64,000 nt of DNA from CBDCNP01 sp965222425 (GTDB taxonomy: Bacteria > Acidobacteriota > Vicinamibacteria > Marinacidobacterales > DATDRI01): contig CBDCTW010000022.1 of the NCBI GenBank assembly GCA_965222425.1, positions 496,001-560,000 on the forward strand, given 5' to 3'. A model generated the notes under the pieces. That model made no database searches. It had not been told where the DNA came from and saw only the letters and a program-made list of their open reading frames with translations. Made by a program: the position numbers and the translations under genes. This document shows positions 17,492 to 26,593 of the stretch, piece after piece (positions within the stretch are counted from its first letter, which is position 1; each line of letters opens with the position of its first letter).

Positions 17492-19042
17492 CTAATTGAA
17501 GGGAAAAAAGTAGACGCGAAAGTCCAGCCAGGCCTGGCTCACCTCGCCCGTCGAGCGGAAGGCGTTTCGGAAACGAAACCGCCCCAAATCCCATTCCAAC
17601 CCAGCTATCCAGTCGACCTGCTTTCCATCCAGGGAAAGCGAGTCGGTGATAAAGCCAACGCCGAAGAAAAACTTCGTGCTCGCATCGAGCGGATAGAAAC
17701 CGAGCAGCTCGGCGGTGTAGAAGTCGTAGCCTTCCACGGTGAGGAAGGCCTGAGCGTCGAGGCTGAGATCGGGCCAGGGTGAGGGTGTGGTGGCAAGCCG
17801 CATTCGGCCGCCGGCGAAAAAGGTATAGCCGGAGAGGATGACCGTGAATCCCGTGGTCAAGCCCTGTTCGTTGCGAAGGTAGCTTTCCCGCATGCGTCGC
17901 GGCTCACCAAAGTCCTCGTGGGCGGTCGGAAGCACGAGCTTTTCCGGGCCGCCATTCGATGCCCCGAAGAAACGCTTGAACCAGGCGGTCGAGGTATAGA
18001 AGGCTTCAGCCATCTCGTCCGGATCGAGGGCGAGCGCGCCGAAAGTGTCCGCGAGCTCCTCGGCGTGTCGCAGACGATAGACGCCCTGCGGCCGCTTGGC
18101 CGCCACATCCGAGCTCGCAGACCTCCCTTCGTCGCCGGGGGCGCGCAGCACGATGGCTTGGTCGGCCCGGGGAAGCATGTAAGAAGCGGAATAGCGCGTC
18201 CAGGTGTCGCCATGGTCCCTGATCCCCCAGACGAACTTGGGGCCGGACTGGGAGTCGATGCCCGGCGTGAACCGACCGTCGCGATCTAGATCCGGTGCCA
18301 TAGCATGGGCGCCGAGCTCCACCAAAATGGAGGGCGGCGGCACAGCCTCGCTCGCCGGGACCGTGAGGTGGTTGTTGGGGACTTTGTCGCCATGGGCACT
18401 AGCATAGATCTCCGCGAGACGATATCGCTCCAGCTCCGACGTGCTTGTCGATTGCCCTTCCTCCGGCTCGAGGATCAAGAAGACATGCTCCATGTCGTTG
18501 GAATGGGAAGTATCGACCCGGAGTGGAAACAGGCCGTTCCGCAGGCGGTAGTGGTTGTGGAGATAGTACAGCCAGAACTCGACGACGATGCGTGGATCCT
18601 CTTCGAGACGATAGGCTTGGAAGTAGACCGTCGCGAGGGCCAGCTTTTCCTCGAGCGTCATGGCCCCGTAACGTGCCCGGCGCTTCTTTCCAGTAGGCTT
18701 GCCTCGAGCACCAGGGAAAGCTCTCCGCCACCATGGCTTTTAAGTGAGGTTGGCTCTCGATGGTGAACAAAGGACTCATCGGAAAATAGGATTCGTCGGA
18801 TGAAAAACGAGCTCGGGGGCGAAACGCTCGGCAAGGGCACGTTGCTGCGGGTAGCTCAACGGCGAGCCGAGCTGGGCCGATGGCTCGGCGCGCCTCGGCT
18901 CTCCTAGCAGGCCAGCTGAAGCCGCCGCACACGAGAGCACGAAGGACACCACTCCGCACAGTGGCGAGCGGGCGGGAGCTCGCGCGGGGACGGGCCGCAA
19001 GCCCTCCGTGAAGGACGGAGGCTCAGCAACTGACTTCAGCAA
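17492..19042 (-). pseudogene. exported protein of unknown function, two frameshifts
   Basis: Starts at 19042 with an export signal (SPLCGVVSFVLSCAAASAGL) and ALAERFAPELVFHPTNPIF. The next part, PMSPLFTIESQPHLKAMVAE, is in a second frame, and the remainder from GARGKPTGKKRRARYGAMTL to the end at 17492 is back in the first, so single-base lesions lie near 18785 and 18715. The body has YYLHNHYRLRNGLFPLRVDT and SNDMEHVFLILEP, which recall the Vps62-like domain (APxLxFHP ... P), and the end (WDLGRFRFRNAFRSTGEVSQ to DFRVYFFPFN) looks like outer-membrane beta strands with a terminal aromatic. The 389-residue C-terminal part alone is open from ATG 18661, but it lacks the export signal. Confidence 0.72.
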
Positions 19043-19184
19043 TACATCGCTCTCGAGAGATCTCCCGAGTGGGTGAGCGTCGGGATGAGCACCGCTTGTC
19101 GCATGAAGTAGTCCACATCAGTATATCAACACTCCAAGCGCCTCATACCGGGGCATCGGACAAGTGGTAGTCGAAATGCAGAGG

Positions 19185-19464
19185 TTAGGGTTGGGATGGC
19201 TCCCCAAGAGCTTCAGCCTCTACATCGCCCTCGGACTCCTTCCACGTCAGAGAAGCGCCCGCCTGACAGTAGAGTTGGTGATTGAATTGGGCCTTGGGAT
19301 GAACCTTCCCATCGTGCACGTGAACGGTAGGAAAGAAAACCGAAGAAGTCGGGGTAGTCCTCGAAGTTGATGAACCGCACGGCCTGTTCGCCACTTCCGG
19401 GCGTGACCGAGATCGGCAACACCATTGCGACCTCCTCCACTGCCGAGAAACTCATTTCGTACAC
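19185..19464 (-). pseudogene. small conserved protein of unknown function, frameshifted
   Basis: Begins MYEMSFSAVEEVAMVLPISV, then TPGSGEQAVRFINFEDYPDF in one frame; from about 19335 the sensible sequence moves to another frame, FPTVHVHDGKVHPKAQF and NHQLYCQAGASLTW, ending at 19185. The start resembles a widespread uncharacterised protein family with MVLPLPV-PPG and a following Arg-Phe-(I/V)-(N/D)-L segment. The copy is both frameshifted and much shorter than those proteins, so I regard it as a remnant. Confidence 0.55.
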
Positions 19465-19854
19465 GATGCACTGCTAATTTCCGTCGATTCGCCCGAAAGC
19501 TGCTGATGACCAAGTCGTGGATCTCAAGAACGCGTATACTCAGGTGCTGTAGCTCTGGAGAGCTCACCTCAATCGTTCTGTTCCGGCCGCAAATTGGCCG
19601 GGACGAACATCGCGAAGTCCCCAGAAATGAAGCTCCGCGGCCAGGGAGACGGCGTCATCAGCCTTGAAATGGGCTGGGAGGGGCTATCGGTCGGAACGTC
19701 CTCGCCAGAATTCTGGATCGCGAACCCGAGTAGCCCCTGATAAGGTGTCGGTCCCTGCACTATCTTCCCGCTACCCTTTTCTCGTTCGGGCAAGGAGCTG
19801 GCCATAGAAACACGATCTCTCCCAACGGAAGACCAAGCAGCGAGGGCGTTCTCA
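19465..19854. other. intergenic, no gene seen
   Basis: About 390 bp between the divergent remnant at 19464 and the Rieske gene. Only short frames without family features occur on either strand. It probably holds the promoter of the Rieske gene, but I cannot point to clear -35 and -10 elements. Confidence 0.35.
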
Positions 19855-20874
19855 ATGGCCCGTCCCTTGAACGGCTGGTACCTGGCCTGCAGGTCGGTCG
19901 AGCTCGCGAAAAAGCCCCTGGCCGCCGTCATCGGTGACGTGCCGCTCAGCTTGTTTCGGGACGAGCATGGCAAACCCACGGCGCTCCTCGACCGCTGCGC
20001 TCATCGCAACGTGCCCCTTTCCGGAGGCCGGGTCGTGGGCTCCGAGATCGAGTGTCCCTACCATGGCTGGCGCTATGACGCCGCGGGCATCTGCCGTCGG
20101 GTTCCGGCCCTTTGTGGTGACCCGGAGGGCACGGCGCGACGCGTACGGCGCTATCGGGTGGTCGAGCAACAGCGATTCGTCTGGGTGCACATGACCCCGG
20201 ACGAGGAGCCCAACACCGAGCCCTTCTCTTTTCCGTACATGGATGATGACGACTACGTGAAGATCCACTACTCCGCCGACTTCGAAGCTACACTCCATGC
20301 GACGGCGGAGAACATTCTCGATGTGCCGCACACCGCCTTTCTGCACCGCAGTTTTTTCCGGGGTCGGAAACCCCATCGAATCGAGGCTCGGTTGAAGCGA
20401 TTCGCGGATCGCGCCGAAGTCGAGTTCATCGGCGAGCCGGTTCCCAAGGGTATCCTCGGCACGATTCTGGCCCCGAGAGGTGGCGTCATTGAGCATTTCG
20501 ATCGCTTCATCCTGCCATCGGTGGCGCAAGTGGAGTACCGACTGGGCAAGAGCCACTTGATGATCAGTAACGTTCTGACGCCGGTCTCGGATTTCTCGAC
20601 CCGCCTGTTCACGGTCGTCGCGTTGCGACTGCCGCTCGGAGCGGCCTTCCTGAGCCGTCTGTTCAAACCGATTGCCCTGCGCGTAGTCAGGCAGGATGCA
20701 GAGATCCTGAAACGGCAGAGCGACGCGGTGCGTCGGTTCGGCGGGGAACAATTTGCCTCAACGCCCGTCGACTTGCTCGGCCCGCAGATACTGCGTCTGC
20801 TCAAGCAAGCCGAGCGGGGCGGTGCCCCCCAGGTGGACGAGCCCTTCGAGACCCGCATCGAGATGTTAGTCTAG
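19855..20874 (+). CDS. Rieske [2Fe-2S] ring-hydroxylating oxygenase, alpha subunit type
   Basis: A 339-residue aromatic/steroid-type oxygenase. The Rieske cluster ligands are Cys48-x-His50 (CAHRNVPLSGGRV) and Cys67-x2-His70 (CPYHGWRYD). The mononuclear iron site is ENILDVPHTAFLHRSFF, giving the usual Asp/His/His arrangement with bridging Asp. The length and the C-terminal domain fit the group that includes cholesterol 7-desaturase/Vanillate-demethylase-like proteins more than classical dioxygenases. It hydroxylates or demethylates a hydrophobic ring using electrons from a separate reductase, which is not adjacent. It is convergent with, and overlaps by 4 bp, the HugZ-like gene. Confidence 0.9.
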   Translation: MARPLNGWYLACRSVELAKKPLAAVIGDVPLSLFRDEHGKPTALLDRCAHRNVPLSGGRVVGSEIECPYHGWRYDAAGICRRVPALCGDPEGTARRVRRYRVVEQQRFVWVHMTPDEEPNTEPFSFPYMDDDDYVKIHYSADFEATLHATAENILDVPHTAFLHRSFFRGRKPHRIEARLKRFADRAEVEFIGEPVPKGILGTILAPRGGVIEHFDRFILPSVAQVEYRLGKSHLMISNVLTPVSDFSTRLFTVVALRLPLGAAFLSRLFKPIALRVVRQDAEILKRQSDAVRRFGGEQFASTPVDLLGPQILRLLKQAERGGAPQVDEPFETRIEMLV

Positions 20875-21698
20875 CCGGCCGTGCCGCACCCGGTGTGCGT
20901 CTTCTTGGAACGCGCTTCTTTGACCATCGCCACCAGCACCTTCCGGCAATCCCCAGCCGTCTTAACCTCACCGGGGAAGCCGATCCGCACCGAGCGAACG
21001 CGTTCCGTCGTTTTGAGGCGAACGTGAAAGCCCAGCCGGTCGACGGAAGTCATCTTGGCCTCGCTCGCCGTGATCTCCTTTACGTGTTTTGCGATGTCGA
21101 GCATGGCCGCCTCGTGGTCAGCGTTCATGTGCTCGATGATTCCACCGGCTGATTCCGCCAAAGGATCCGACTCTGCGGCGGTGTAGTCGGAGGAGGTTAC
21201 CCATCCCATGACGCCGAAACCACCGACGAAGTAGAGATCGATCACATCTAAGCGCCAGCAGGAGAAATCCTTGAAGTCGACATAGTATTTGGCGTTCTCG
21301 TGGCGGGCAAGGTAAGTCTCTCGCGCTGATTCCAGGTCGGACTCGGGGACTTTGGTCGCGGAGCCGACGAGAGTGAGGCGGGCTGCTCCCAGCGGATCGG
21401 TCTGGGCCTCAGGGACGGTGATGAATAGACTGGCGCGTGCGTTCTGGGCCAGGTTCTGAGTGTGCATGGCCATGGCGCTGATAAGGAAGATGGGGCGTCC
21501 CTTGGCGTCTAAGGCGAAGGGCATGGTAGAGCCGAACGGGAATCCTTCGACCTTGTTCGAATGCGTCGAGAGGACGCCCTGCCGATTCGTGGAGGCGATC
21601 GTCCGTGCGCGCTCGGCGTAGGAGGTCTCCGGAGCGGGGTTGATGTCTTCGGGTTCTGTCGTGTAGGAATGTTCTCGGGTCTTTGTTTCTTTAGTCAC
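20871..21698 (-). CDS. HugZ/HutZ-like heme utilisation or PPOX-fold protein with DUF2470
   Basis: 275 residues. A split-barrel flavin/heme domain at 25-190 (SYAERARTIASTNRQGVLST, FPFGSTMPFALDAKGRPIFL, AMHTQNLAQNARASLFI) is followed by a C-terminal DUF2470 domain (GGIIEHMNADHEAAMLDIAK and VRLKTTERVRSVRIGFPGEV). This architecture is that of heme-degrading HugZ proteins and of related plant and bacterial proteins. It probably binds heme and helps in iron release or heme turnover. The end is Lys/Cys-rich. It shares 4 bp at its 3' end with the convergent Rieske gene. Confidence 0.85.
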   Translation of the reverse strand: MTKETKTREHSYTTEPEDINPAPETSYAERARTIASTNRQGVLSTHSNKVEGFPFGSTMPFALDAKGRPIFLISAMAMHTQNLAQNARASLFITVPEAQTDPLGAARLTLVGSATKVPESDLESARETYLARHENAKYYVDFKDFSCWRLDVIDLYFVGGFGVMGWVTSSDYTAAESDPLAESAGGIIEHMNADHEAAMLDIAKHVKEITASEAKMTSVDRLGFHVRLKTTERVRSVRIGFPGEVKTAGDCRKVLVAMVKEARSKKTHTGCGTAG

Positions 21699-21990
21699 TA
21701 CAGCCTCTCGCTCTCTGAAACTCTATCTAGATTATCAAGGGCCTCCCCACATCCGCCAGGGTCACATGCCGCACCACTTGGGCCACCACGCTTCTCTGGA
21801 CGGAGTTGGAATGACGGGTGTGGTTCACGGACACGGATCCGATAGCCGACAGAGTAACTCGTCATCCGATAGTTTCCCAGAATCCATTCACTCATTTCAG
21901 TCGATTTGCTTTCGTCCGAGGCGGATGAGGAGCAGGAAAATCGTCTTGCTATGAAGGAGAAGTACGAAAGCTAAAGCTGCTCAATTATAC

Positions 21991-22030
21991 TTGACCCATT
22001 CGACCGTGGTAATGTATACTCATTGTATAC
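21991..22030 (+). promoter_or_regulatory. mazEF promoter with repeated TGTATAC operator
   Basis: A sigma-70-like promoter, TTGACC (21991-21996), 18-bp spacer, TATACT (22015-22020), lies ahead of the antitoxin. TGTATAC occurs twice, at 22013-22019 and 22024-22030, 11 bp apart, covering the -10 element and the likely transcription start. Repeats of that spacing on one DNA face are what an autoregulating MazE dimer would use. The 290 bp upstream, back to 21699, holds no gene. Confidence 0.65.
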
Positions 22031-22049
22031 ACGAAGAGGTGCGCCGGAG

Positions 22050-22292
22050 ATGATCACTCGAATCCAGAAGTGGGGAAACAGCTTGGGGTTGCGGATTCCA
22101 CGTGCGCTCGCCGAGGATGCCGAAGTTGGCGAAGGCAGCTCGGTGGATATCTCTGTGCGCCGGGGCTCTCTCGTCATACGACCCGTAAAGCGGCAGGAGT
22201 ATCGTCTCGAAGACCTTCTGGCCGAAGTGAAGCCATCGAACCTCCATGAGGAAGTCGAGGTTTCTGGACCCGTCGGTGACGAGGCCTGGTGA
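22050..22292 (+). CDS. mazE: MazE-type (AbrB/SpoVT fold) antitoxin
   Basis: An 80-residue antitoxin. The N-terminus MITRIQKWGNSLGLRIPRAL is the swapped-hairpin DNA-binding fold, followed by GSSVDISVRRGSLVIRPVK and an acidic tail (EVKPSNLHEEVEVSGPVG) that would cover the toxin. The frame is open 9 codons further upstream, but ATG 22050 behind AGAGGT fits the family. Its stop overlaps the toxin start (ATGA), so the two are coupled. Preceded by a promoter with paired TGTATAC sites. Confidence 0.92.
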   Translation: MITRIQKWGNSLGLRIPRALAEDAEVGEGSSVDISVRRGSLVIRPVKRQEYRLEDLLAEVKPSNLHEEVEVSGPVGDEAW

Positions 22293-22630
22293 TGCCACGA
22301 CCCTACGCGCCGAAGCGCGGTGAGGTTGTGTGGCTCGAGTTCAATCCCCAGGCTGGTCATGAGCAGGCCGGCCGACGTCCGGCGCTCGTAGTCTCTCCCG
22401 AAGCGTACAACCGAAAGGTCGGCCTTGCGCTGTTGTGCCCAATAACCAACCGGGTCAAGGGTTATCCCTATGAAGTCTTGTTGCCGAGCGGACTGGACGT
22501 TTCGGGCGCTATTCTTTCCGACCAAGTGAAGAGTCTCGATTGGAGGGCCCAACGGGCAAAAACAATATGCGACGCGCCCGTCGAAGTGACCGAAGAAGTC
22601 CTAGCCAAACTCAGAACACTAGTGGGTTAA
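22289..22630 (+). CDS. mazF: MazF-type endoribonuclease toxin
   Basis: A 113-residue ribosome-independent mRNA interferase. The family core is intact: KRGEVVWLEFNPQAGHEQAG, RRPALVVSPEAYNRKVGLAL, CPITNRVKGYPYEVLLP, SGAILSDQVKSLDWRAQ. The N-terminal Arg-Gly-Glu and the Asp-Gln-Val-Lys-Ser segment form the active groove in relatives. It begins within the antitoxin stop. Unlike the MazF remnant at 5957-6179 it shows no lesion, so this is a working addiction module as far as the sequence shows. Confidence 0.94.
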   Translation: MMPRPYAPKRGEVVWLEFNPQAGHEQAGRRPALVVSPEAYNRKVGLALLCPITNRVKGYPYEVLLPSGLDVSGAILSDQVKSLDWRAQRAKTICDAPVEVTEEVLAKLRTLVG

Positions 22631-22649
22631 CTGGAAGATCGCCCACCAA

Positions 22650-22720
22650 CGCCGCAGCTCATTCCACAGAACCGCAACTCAGCTCCCCACAACCGCAACT
22701 CATGAGCTAGAACCGCAGCC
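22650..22720. repeat. four imperfect 20-21 bp tandem units
   Basis: Units begin CGCCGCAGCTC (22650), AACCGCAACTC (22670), AACCGCAACTC (22691) and AACCGCAGCC (22711). They lie directly after mazF, before the DUF6265 gene. No protein frame runs through them convincingly. Confidence 0.6.
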
Positions 22721-22783
22721 TGTGCTCGCCGGATATCGCTCCGTGGATCATAACCGCTAGAAAATGGCCACCCTGACCGCTCC

Positions 22784-23257
22784 CTAGGGTGTTCGGCGCA
22801 GGTTGAGCTCCAGAGTTCGATACTTACCTTTTTCCTCGCCCGTCAGAAAAATCCGTAGCTGGTCTTCTGAGATGAGCTCGAAGGTGAGGTCCTTTGGGAA
22901 ATCATGCTCCTTGTTCTCGAATCGAATCCGGGGTTTTTCGGGCTCGTAGTCCACAAGCTTGAAGGTGACGCTCGACTTCCCACCTGGATAAGGGATGTAG
23001 ACCACTTCCTCGCCTTGTATCTCGATCCGCTCGAACTCGAAGAACACGACGCGGCCTCCCGCATAGTTCTTGCTGGCGCTCAGAATCATCCCGCCCTCGG
23101 GAGAGGTGTAATGGGCTTCGAAGCCCTCGTCGCGCCAGGTCCCGGCCAACCAGTCGAGGCTCGCCAGCCGCTCCGCGGCGGTCAGCTCGTTTGCCTCTGC
23201 GGCGTGAGCCATAACCAAGATAAGGATTGGCGCAATCATCAATAGTCCCTTGTTCAT
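22784..23257 (-). CDS. secreted DUF6265-type protein
   Basis: 157 residues with a signal peptide (MNKGLLMIAPILILVMAHAA) and a lipocalin-like body: LDWLAGTWRDEGFEAHYTSP, GGMILSASKNYAGGRVVFFE, FENKEHDFPKDLTFEL. This pattern (Leu-x-Trp-Leu-x-Gly-x-Trp, then Glu-Asn-x-x-His-Asp-Phe-Pro) is that of DUF6265, small exported proteins of unknown function, probably ligand-binding. The longer frame to 23335 is possible, but ATG 23257 has an excellent GGGGAGGAG in front and begins the signal peptide. Confidence 0.85.
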   Translation of the reverse strand: MNKGLLMIAPILILVMAHAAEANELTAAERLASLDWLAGTWRDEGFEAHYTSPEGGMILSASKNYAGGRVVFFEFERIEIQGEEVVYIPYPGGKSSVTFKLVDYEPEKPRIRFENKEHDFPKDLTFELISEDQLRIFLTGEEKGKYRTLELNLRRTP

Positions 23258-23349
23258 TGCGTTGATCTCCTCCCCAACGATTCCAAACAGCTTTCGAGCT
23301 TCTTCTCGAGAAACCGTCTCTCCGGTCCGGTGCAAGGAAGCTCGAGAGC

Positions 23350-24535
23350 CTACCGAAAGAAGGTTTCCGCGCGTTCGAGGTCGCCCTTCCGCGAGTAAAG
23401 CTCGGCGCGAGCGGCGTTGAAGAGATAATAACGATCAAGGAAAGGATCGCTCTCCAGACCGGGAAGCTCATCCAGGCCCGCTTGCGGGCCTGGAATCATC
23501 GACACCGCCACCGCTCGGTTCAGTACCACCACCGGTGAAGGAGCCAGCTCCAAGAGCGAATCGTATAAGGAGAGGATCTTCGACCACTCGGTGCTTTCAT
23601 ACGTTTGGGGCGACCGAGTGGCAGGCGGCAATGCCGGCCTGCAGATGATACTCGGTCAACTCCGAGCCCTCGGCAGCATGGGAAAGTTCGTAAAGACCTC
23701 TTTCGATGAGAGCGCGATCCCACCGGCCGCGATCCTGGTCGGCCAGGAGACAGAGGGAGCCATCCCGCGGATCGACTCGGCCCGGCAGTCGCGCTGCTTG
23801 GAGAAGCATGAGCGCGAGTAGCGCCCGCAGCTTCGTCGCCGGCCGACTGGCAACGAGAGAGCACAAGCGCATCGCTTCTCCGACGAGGTCGTAGCGTATG
23901 AGGCTCTCCCCCTGATGAGCACTGTAGCCCTCGTTGAACATCAAATAGATAACCTTGAGAACGGAGTCCAATCGCTCCGGGATGTCTTCCGGGTCCGGAA
24001 TTCTGAACAGTACGTCCTCCTAGCGAAGCTTCCGCTTCGCGCGAACGATCCTTTGCGCCACCGTCGCCTTCTCGCTCAGGAAGGCGCGAGCGATCTCCGG
24101 CACACCGAAACCGCCGACCGTCTTGAGAGTCAAAGCCAAACGTCCCTCGGGGAGGATGGAGGGGTGGCCACAGGCGAACATCATCTTGAGTTGATCGTCT
24201 GCGAGCTCATTCTGAAAGCCAGCCCCGGACTCCTCTTCTTCCTTACCTTGGACCTGGTTAAACCACTTCTCGATCTCGGGCTCCTTGTCTCGAAAAGACG
24301 ATCCGCGCCGGAGCACGTCGAGGGCCTGATTCTTGGCTACCTGAACCAGCCAGGCGCTGGGGTTCTCGGGAACGCCGGAGAAGGGCCATTGTCGCAGCGC
24401 CTTGAGGAGCGCTTCCTGAACAACGTCCTCGGCCAGATCCAGGTTAGAAGGCCCTAAGATCCTGGTGAGTGTCGAGACCATCGCCCCGGCTCGATGCCGG
24501 AACAGGTGATCGACGAGCTCCTGGACGTCGGACAT
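23350..24535 (-). pseudogene. ECF42-type sigma factor with TPR extension, amber plus frameshift
   Basis: An extracytoplasmic-function sigma factor of the group with a long C-terminal TPR extension. Region 2 is DLAEDVVQEALLKALRQWPF with NPSAWLVQVAKNQALDVLRR; region 4 is LTLKTVGGFGVPEIARAFL then RIVRAKRKLR. A TAG at 24020-24022 ends this frame; it continues as EDVLFRIPDPEDIPERLDSV, LKVIYLMFNEGYSAHQG, through TPR helices to AGIAACHSVAP. Near 23615-23630 the frame shifts and QTYESTEWSKILSLYDSLLE and SPVVVLNRAVAVSM follow in another frame to 23350. The next gene, 24599-24952, is its usual DGPF-domain partner. The sigma domains alone could still be made, but the extension needed by this group for activity is cut off. 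Confidence 0.87.
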
Positions 24536-24598
24536 TGGATGACTTAGCGCTCCCGCCTCCGCCCTTCTGGCTTCGGCGAGGAATTCTTCAGCGCCCTG

Positions 24599-24952
24599 CT
24601 AGTGCTCTAAGGGATCATGCTCCCGAAGCGTCACCCATCCATACGCAAGACGTGGGCAGTCCTCCGCCACCTTGACCGCCTGGTCATAGTTGTCGGCTTC
24701 GATCACGAAATAGCCGGCGATCACTTCTTTGGTCTCGCTATAAGGCCCATCGGTCACGACGACGCTCGAGCCGTCCTTGCGAAGCACCCGCCCACCCTCG
24801 TCGCGTAGCTTGGCGTGCTCGTGCATCTTTCCTTGACTCAGCATCTTTTCGACCCAGGCGATATATTTCTCAATGATCTGCTGATTCTCATCGGGTGAGT
24901 TACCGTCGAAGGCGCCCGGCGTTTCGTGTAATAGCATCAAGAACTTGGCCAT
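24599..24952 (-). CDS. DGPF/YCII-domain protein, partner of ECF42 sigma factor
   Basis: A 117-residue ferredoxin-like small protein with the hallmark DGPYSETKEVIAGYFVIEA (the DGP-F/Y motif) and MAKFLMLLHETPGAFDGNSP at the start. Such genes usually stand directly beside ECF42 sigma genes and are their regulatory targets. Here it is upstream of the sigma gene on the same strand, 63 bp away, and appears intact while the sigma factor is broken. Biochemical function unknown. ATG 24952 is preceded by GAAAGGAG. Confidence 0.9.
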   Translation of the reverse strand: MAKFLMLLHETPGAFDGNSPDENQQIIEKYIAWVEKMLSQGKMHEHAKLRDEGGRVLRKDGSSVVVTDGPYSETKEVIAGYFVIEADNYDQAVKVAEDCPRLAYGWVTLREHDPLEH

Positions 24953-25062
24953 GATCGACTCCTTTCAGGCTCGTAGATTCTCACCCTGTAGACGATCGGC
25001 GTTGCCCGGAATCGACACGAGCACCCAATAAGCGGAGTGTGGAAACCGGTCTCTCGGCTCTT

Positions 25063-26481
25063 CTAAGAGTCTTTCTTATCGCCGACCATGTTCTCGGGTC
25101 GGACCCACTCATCGAACTGCTCCGAGGTCACCAGGCCCAGCTCGAGCGCCACCTCGCGGAGCGTGGTCCCCCTCTCGTGAGCCAGCTTGGCGATCTTAGC
25201 CGCGTTGTCGTAGCCGATGTGGGGATTGAGAGCCGTGACCAGCATGAGGGAGTTCTGGACATTGTGATCTATCTTCTCCTTGTTGGCTTCGATGCCGACC
25301 ACGCAGTTCTTCCGAAAACTATCGCACCCATCGGCAATCAATCGCGCACTCTGTAGGAAGTTGTGAGCGATGAGCGGTTTGAAGACGTTGAGCTCGAAGT
25401 TTCCGGAGGCGCCGCCGATATTCACGGCGACGTCGTTGCCCATCACTTGGGCGGCCAGCATGGTCAACGCCTCGGACTGGGTGGGATTGACTTTGCCCGG
25501 CATGATGGAGCTTCCTGGTTCGTTCGCGGGAATCGTGATCTCGCCGATGCCGCTCCGCGGACCGCAGGCCAGCCAACGGATGTCGTTGGCGATCTTGGTG
25601 AGCGATGCCGCGACCGTCTTCAAGGCGCCGTGGCCATGCACCATCGCATCATGGGCGGCGAGAGATTCGAATTTGTTGGGAGCGGTAAGGAAAGGATGTC
25701 CGCCCAGCTCCGCGATCTTCTTGGCCGATCGGACCGCGAACTCCGGATGGGCGTTGATGCCCGTCCCCACCGCGGTACCTCCGAGAGCGAGCTCGTAAAG
25801 ATGTGGCAGAGCCGTCTCGAGATGCTGAACCCCGTGGTCGAGCTGACTGGCATAGCCAGAGAACTCTTGCCCCAGCGTGAGCGGCGTCGCATCCTGTAAG
25901 TGGGTCCGTCCAATCTTGACGATGTCGCGAAAGGCCTCCGCCTTCTCGGCAAGCGCATCGCGCAGTGCCGCCACGGCGGGAATAACCCTGGAACGTAGCG
26001 CCTCGACCGCCGCGACGTGCATGGCGGTCGGGTAGACATCGTTCGAGGACTGGCATTTGTTCACGTCGTCGTTCGGGTGCACCAGGCGGTCCGGCCCACG
26101 TTCCCCGCCGAGAATCTCGCTGGCACGGTTGGCGAGCACTTCGTTGGCGTTCATGTTGCTCTGCGTGCCGCTTCCGGTCTGCCAGACGACGAGAGGAAAC
26201 TCCTGGGCGTGCTTGCCGTCGAGGACCTCGTCGGCGACGGCCACGATGGCCTCGCCTTTCTTCTCATCGAGGAGGCCGAGATCCATGTTCACTAGTGCCG
26301 CAGCCTTCTTCACCAGGATCAACGCACGGATGATCTCCGGGGGCATCGTCTCGGTCGAGATCTCGAAATTCTGGAGCGAGCGGTGGGTTTGCGCCCCCCA
26401 GAGCCGGTCGGCCGGAACTTCGATAGGACCCAGAGTATCGCGCTCGGTTCGCGTCTTACTGGCGGTCGTCTTGGTAGCCAT
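25063..26481 (-). CDS. fumC: class II fumarate hydratase
   Basis: Interconverts fumarate and malate in the citric acid cycle. 472 residues, normal. Key features: GSGTQSNMNANEVLANRA near 105, HPNDDVNKCQSSNDVYPTAM (substrate-binding), KIGRTHLQDATPLTLGQEFS with the catalytic-site His, AVGTGINAHPEF, and the superfamily signature GSSIMPGKVNPTQSEALTML carrying the catalytic Ser loop. The N-terminus TERDTLGPIEVPADRLWGAQ is class II fumarase rather than aspartase. It is intact and stands alone, flanked by the DGPF gene and a hydrolase gene on the same strand. Confidence 0.97.
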   Translation of the reverse strand: MATKTTASKTRTERDTLGPIEVPADRLWGAQTHRSLQNFEISTETMPPEIIRALILVKKAAALVNMDLGLLDEKKGEAIVAVADEVLDGKHAQEFPLVVWQTGSGTQSNMNANEVLANRASEILGGERGPDRLVHPNDDVNKCQSSNDVYPTAMHVAAVEALRSRVIPAVAALRDALAEKAEAFRDIVKIGRTHLQDATPLTLGQEFSGYASQLDHGVQHLETALPHLYELALGGTAVGTGINAHPEFAVRSAKKIAELGGHPFLTAPNKFESLAAHDAMVHGHGALKTVAASLTKIANDIRWLACGPRSGIGEITIPANEPGSSIMPGKVNPTQSEALTMLAAQVMGNDVAVNIGGASGNFELNVFKPLIAHNFLQSARLIADGCDSFRKNCVVGIEANKEKIDHNVQNSLMLVTALNPHIGYDNAAKIAKLAHERGTTLREVALELGLVTSEQFDEWVRPENMVGDKKDS

Positions 26482-26593
26482 CTTCTTCTCTCACTTTCTA
26501 CCAGCCGCGCTGGCCCAATAGGATTATACGCCACCGAGTGGGTCGTACACGGGCGGGTGTTATAACTTCCCGAGGGCTTACCATCACCGCCTT

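Noticed and set aside
22650..22720. CRISPR-like array
   Set aside because: Units are 20-21 bp, imperfect and without separate spacers; no cas genes are present in the window.
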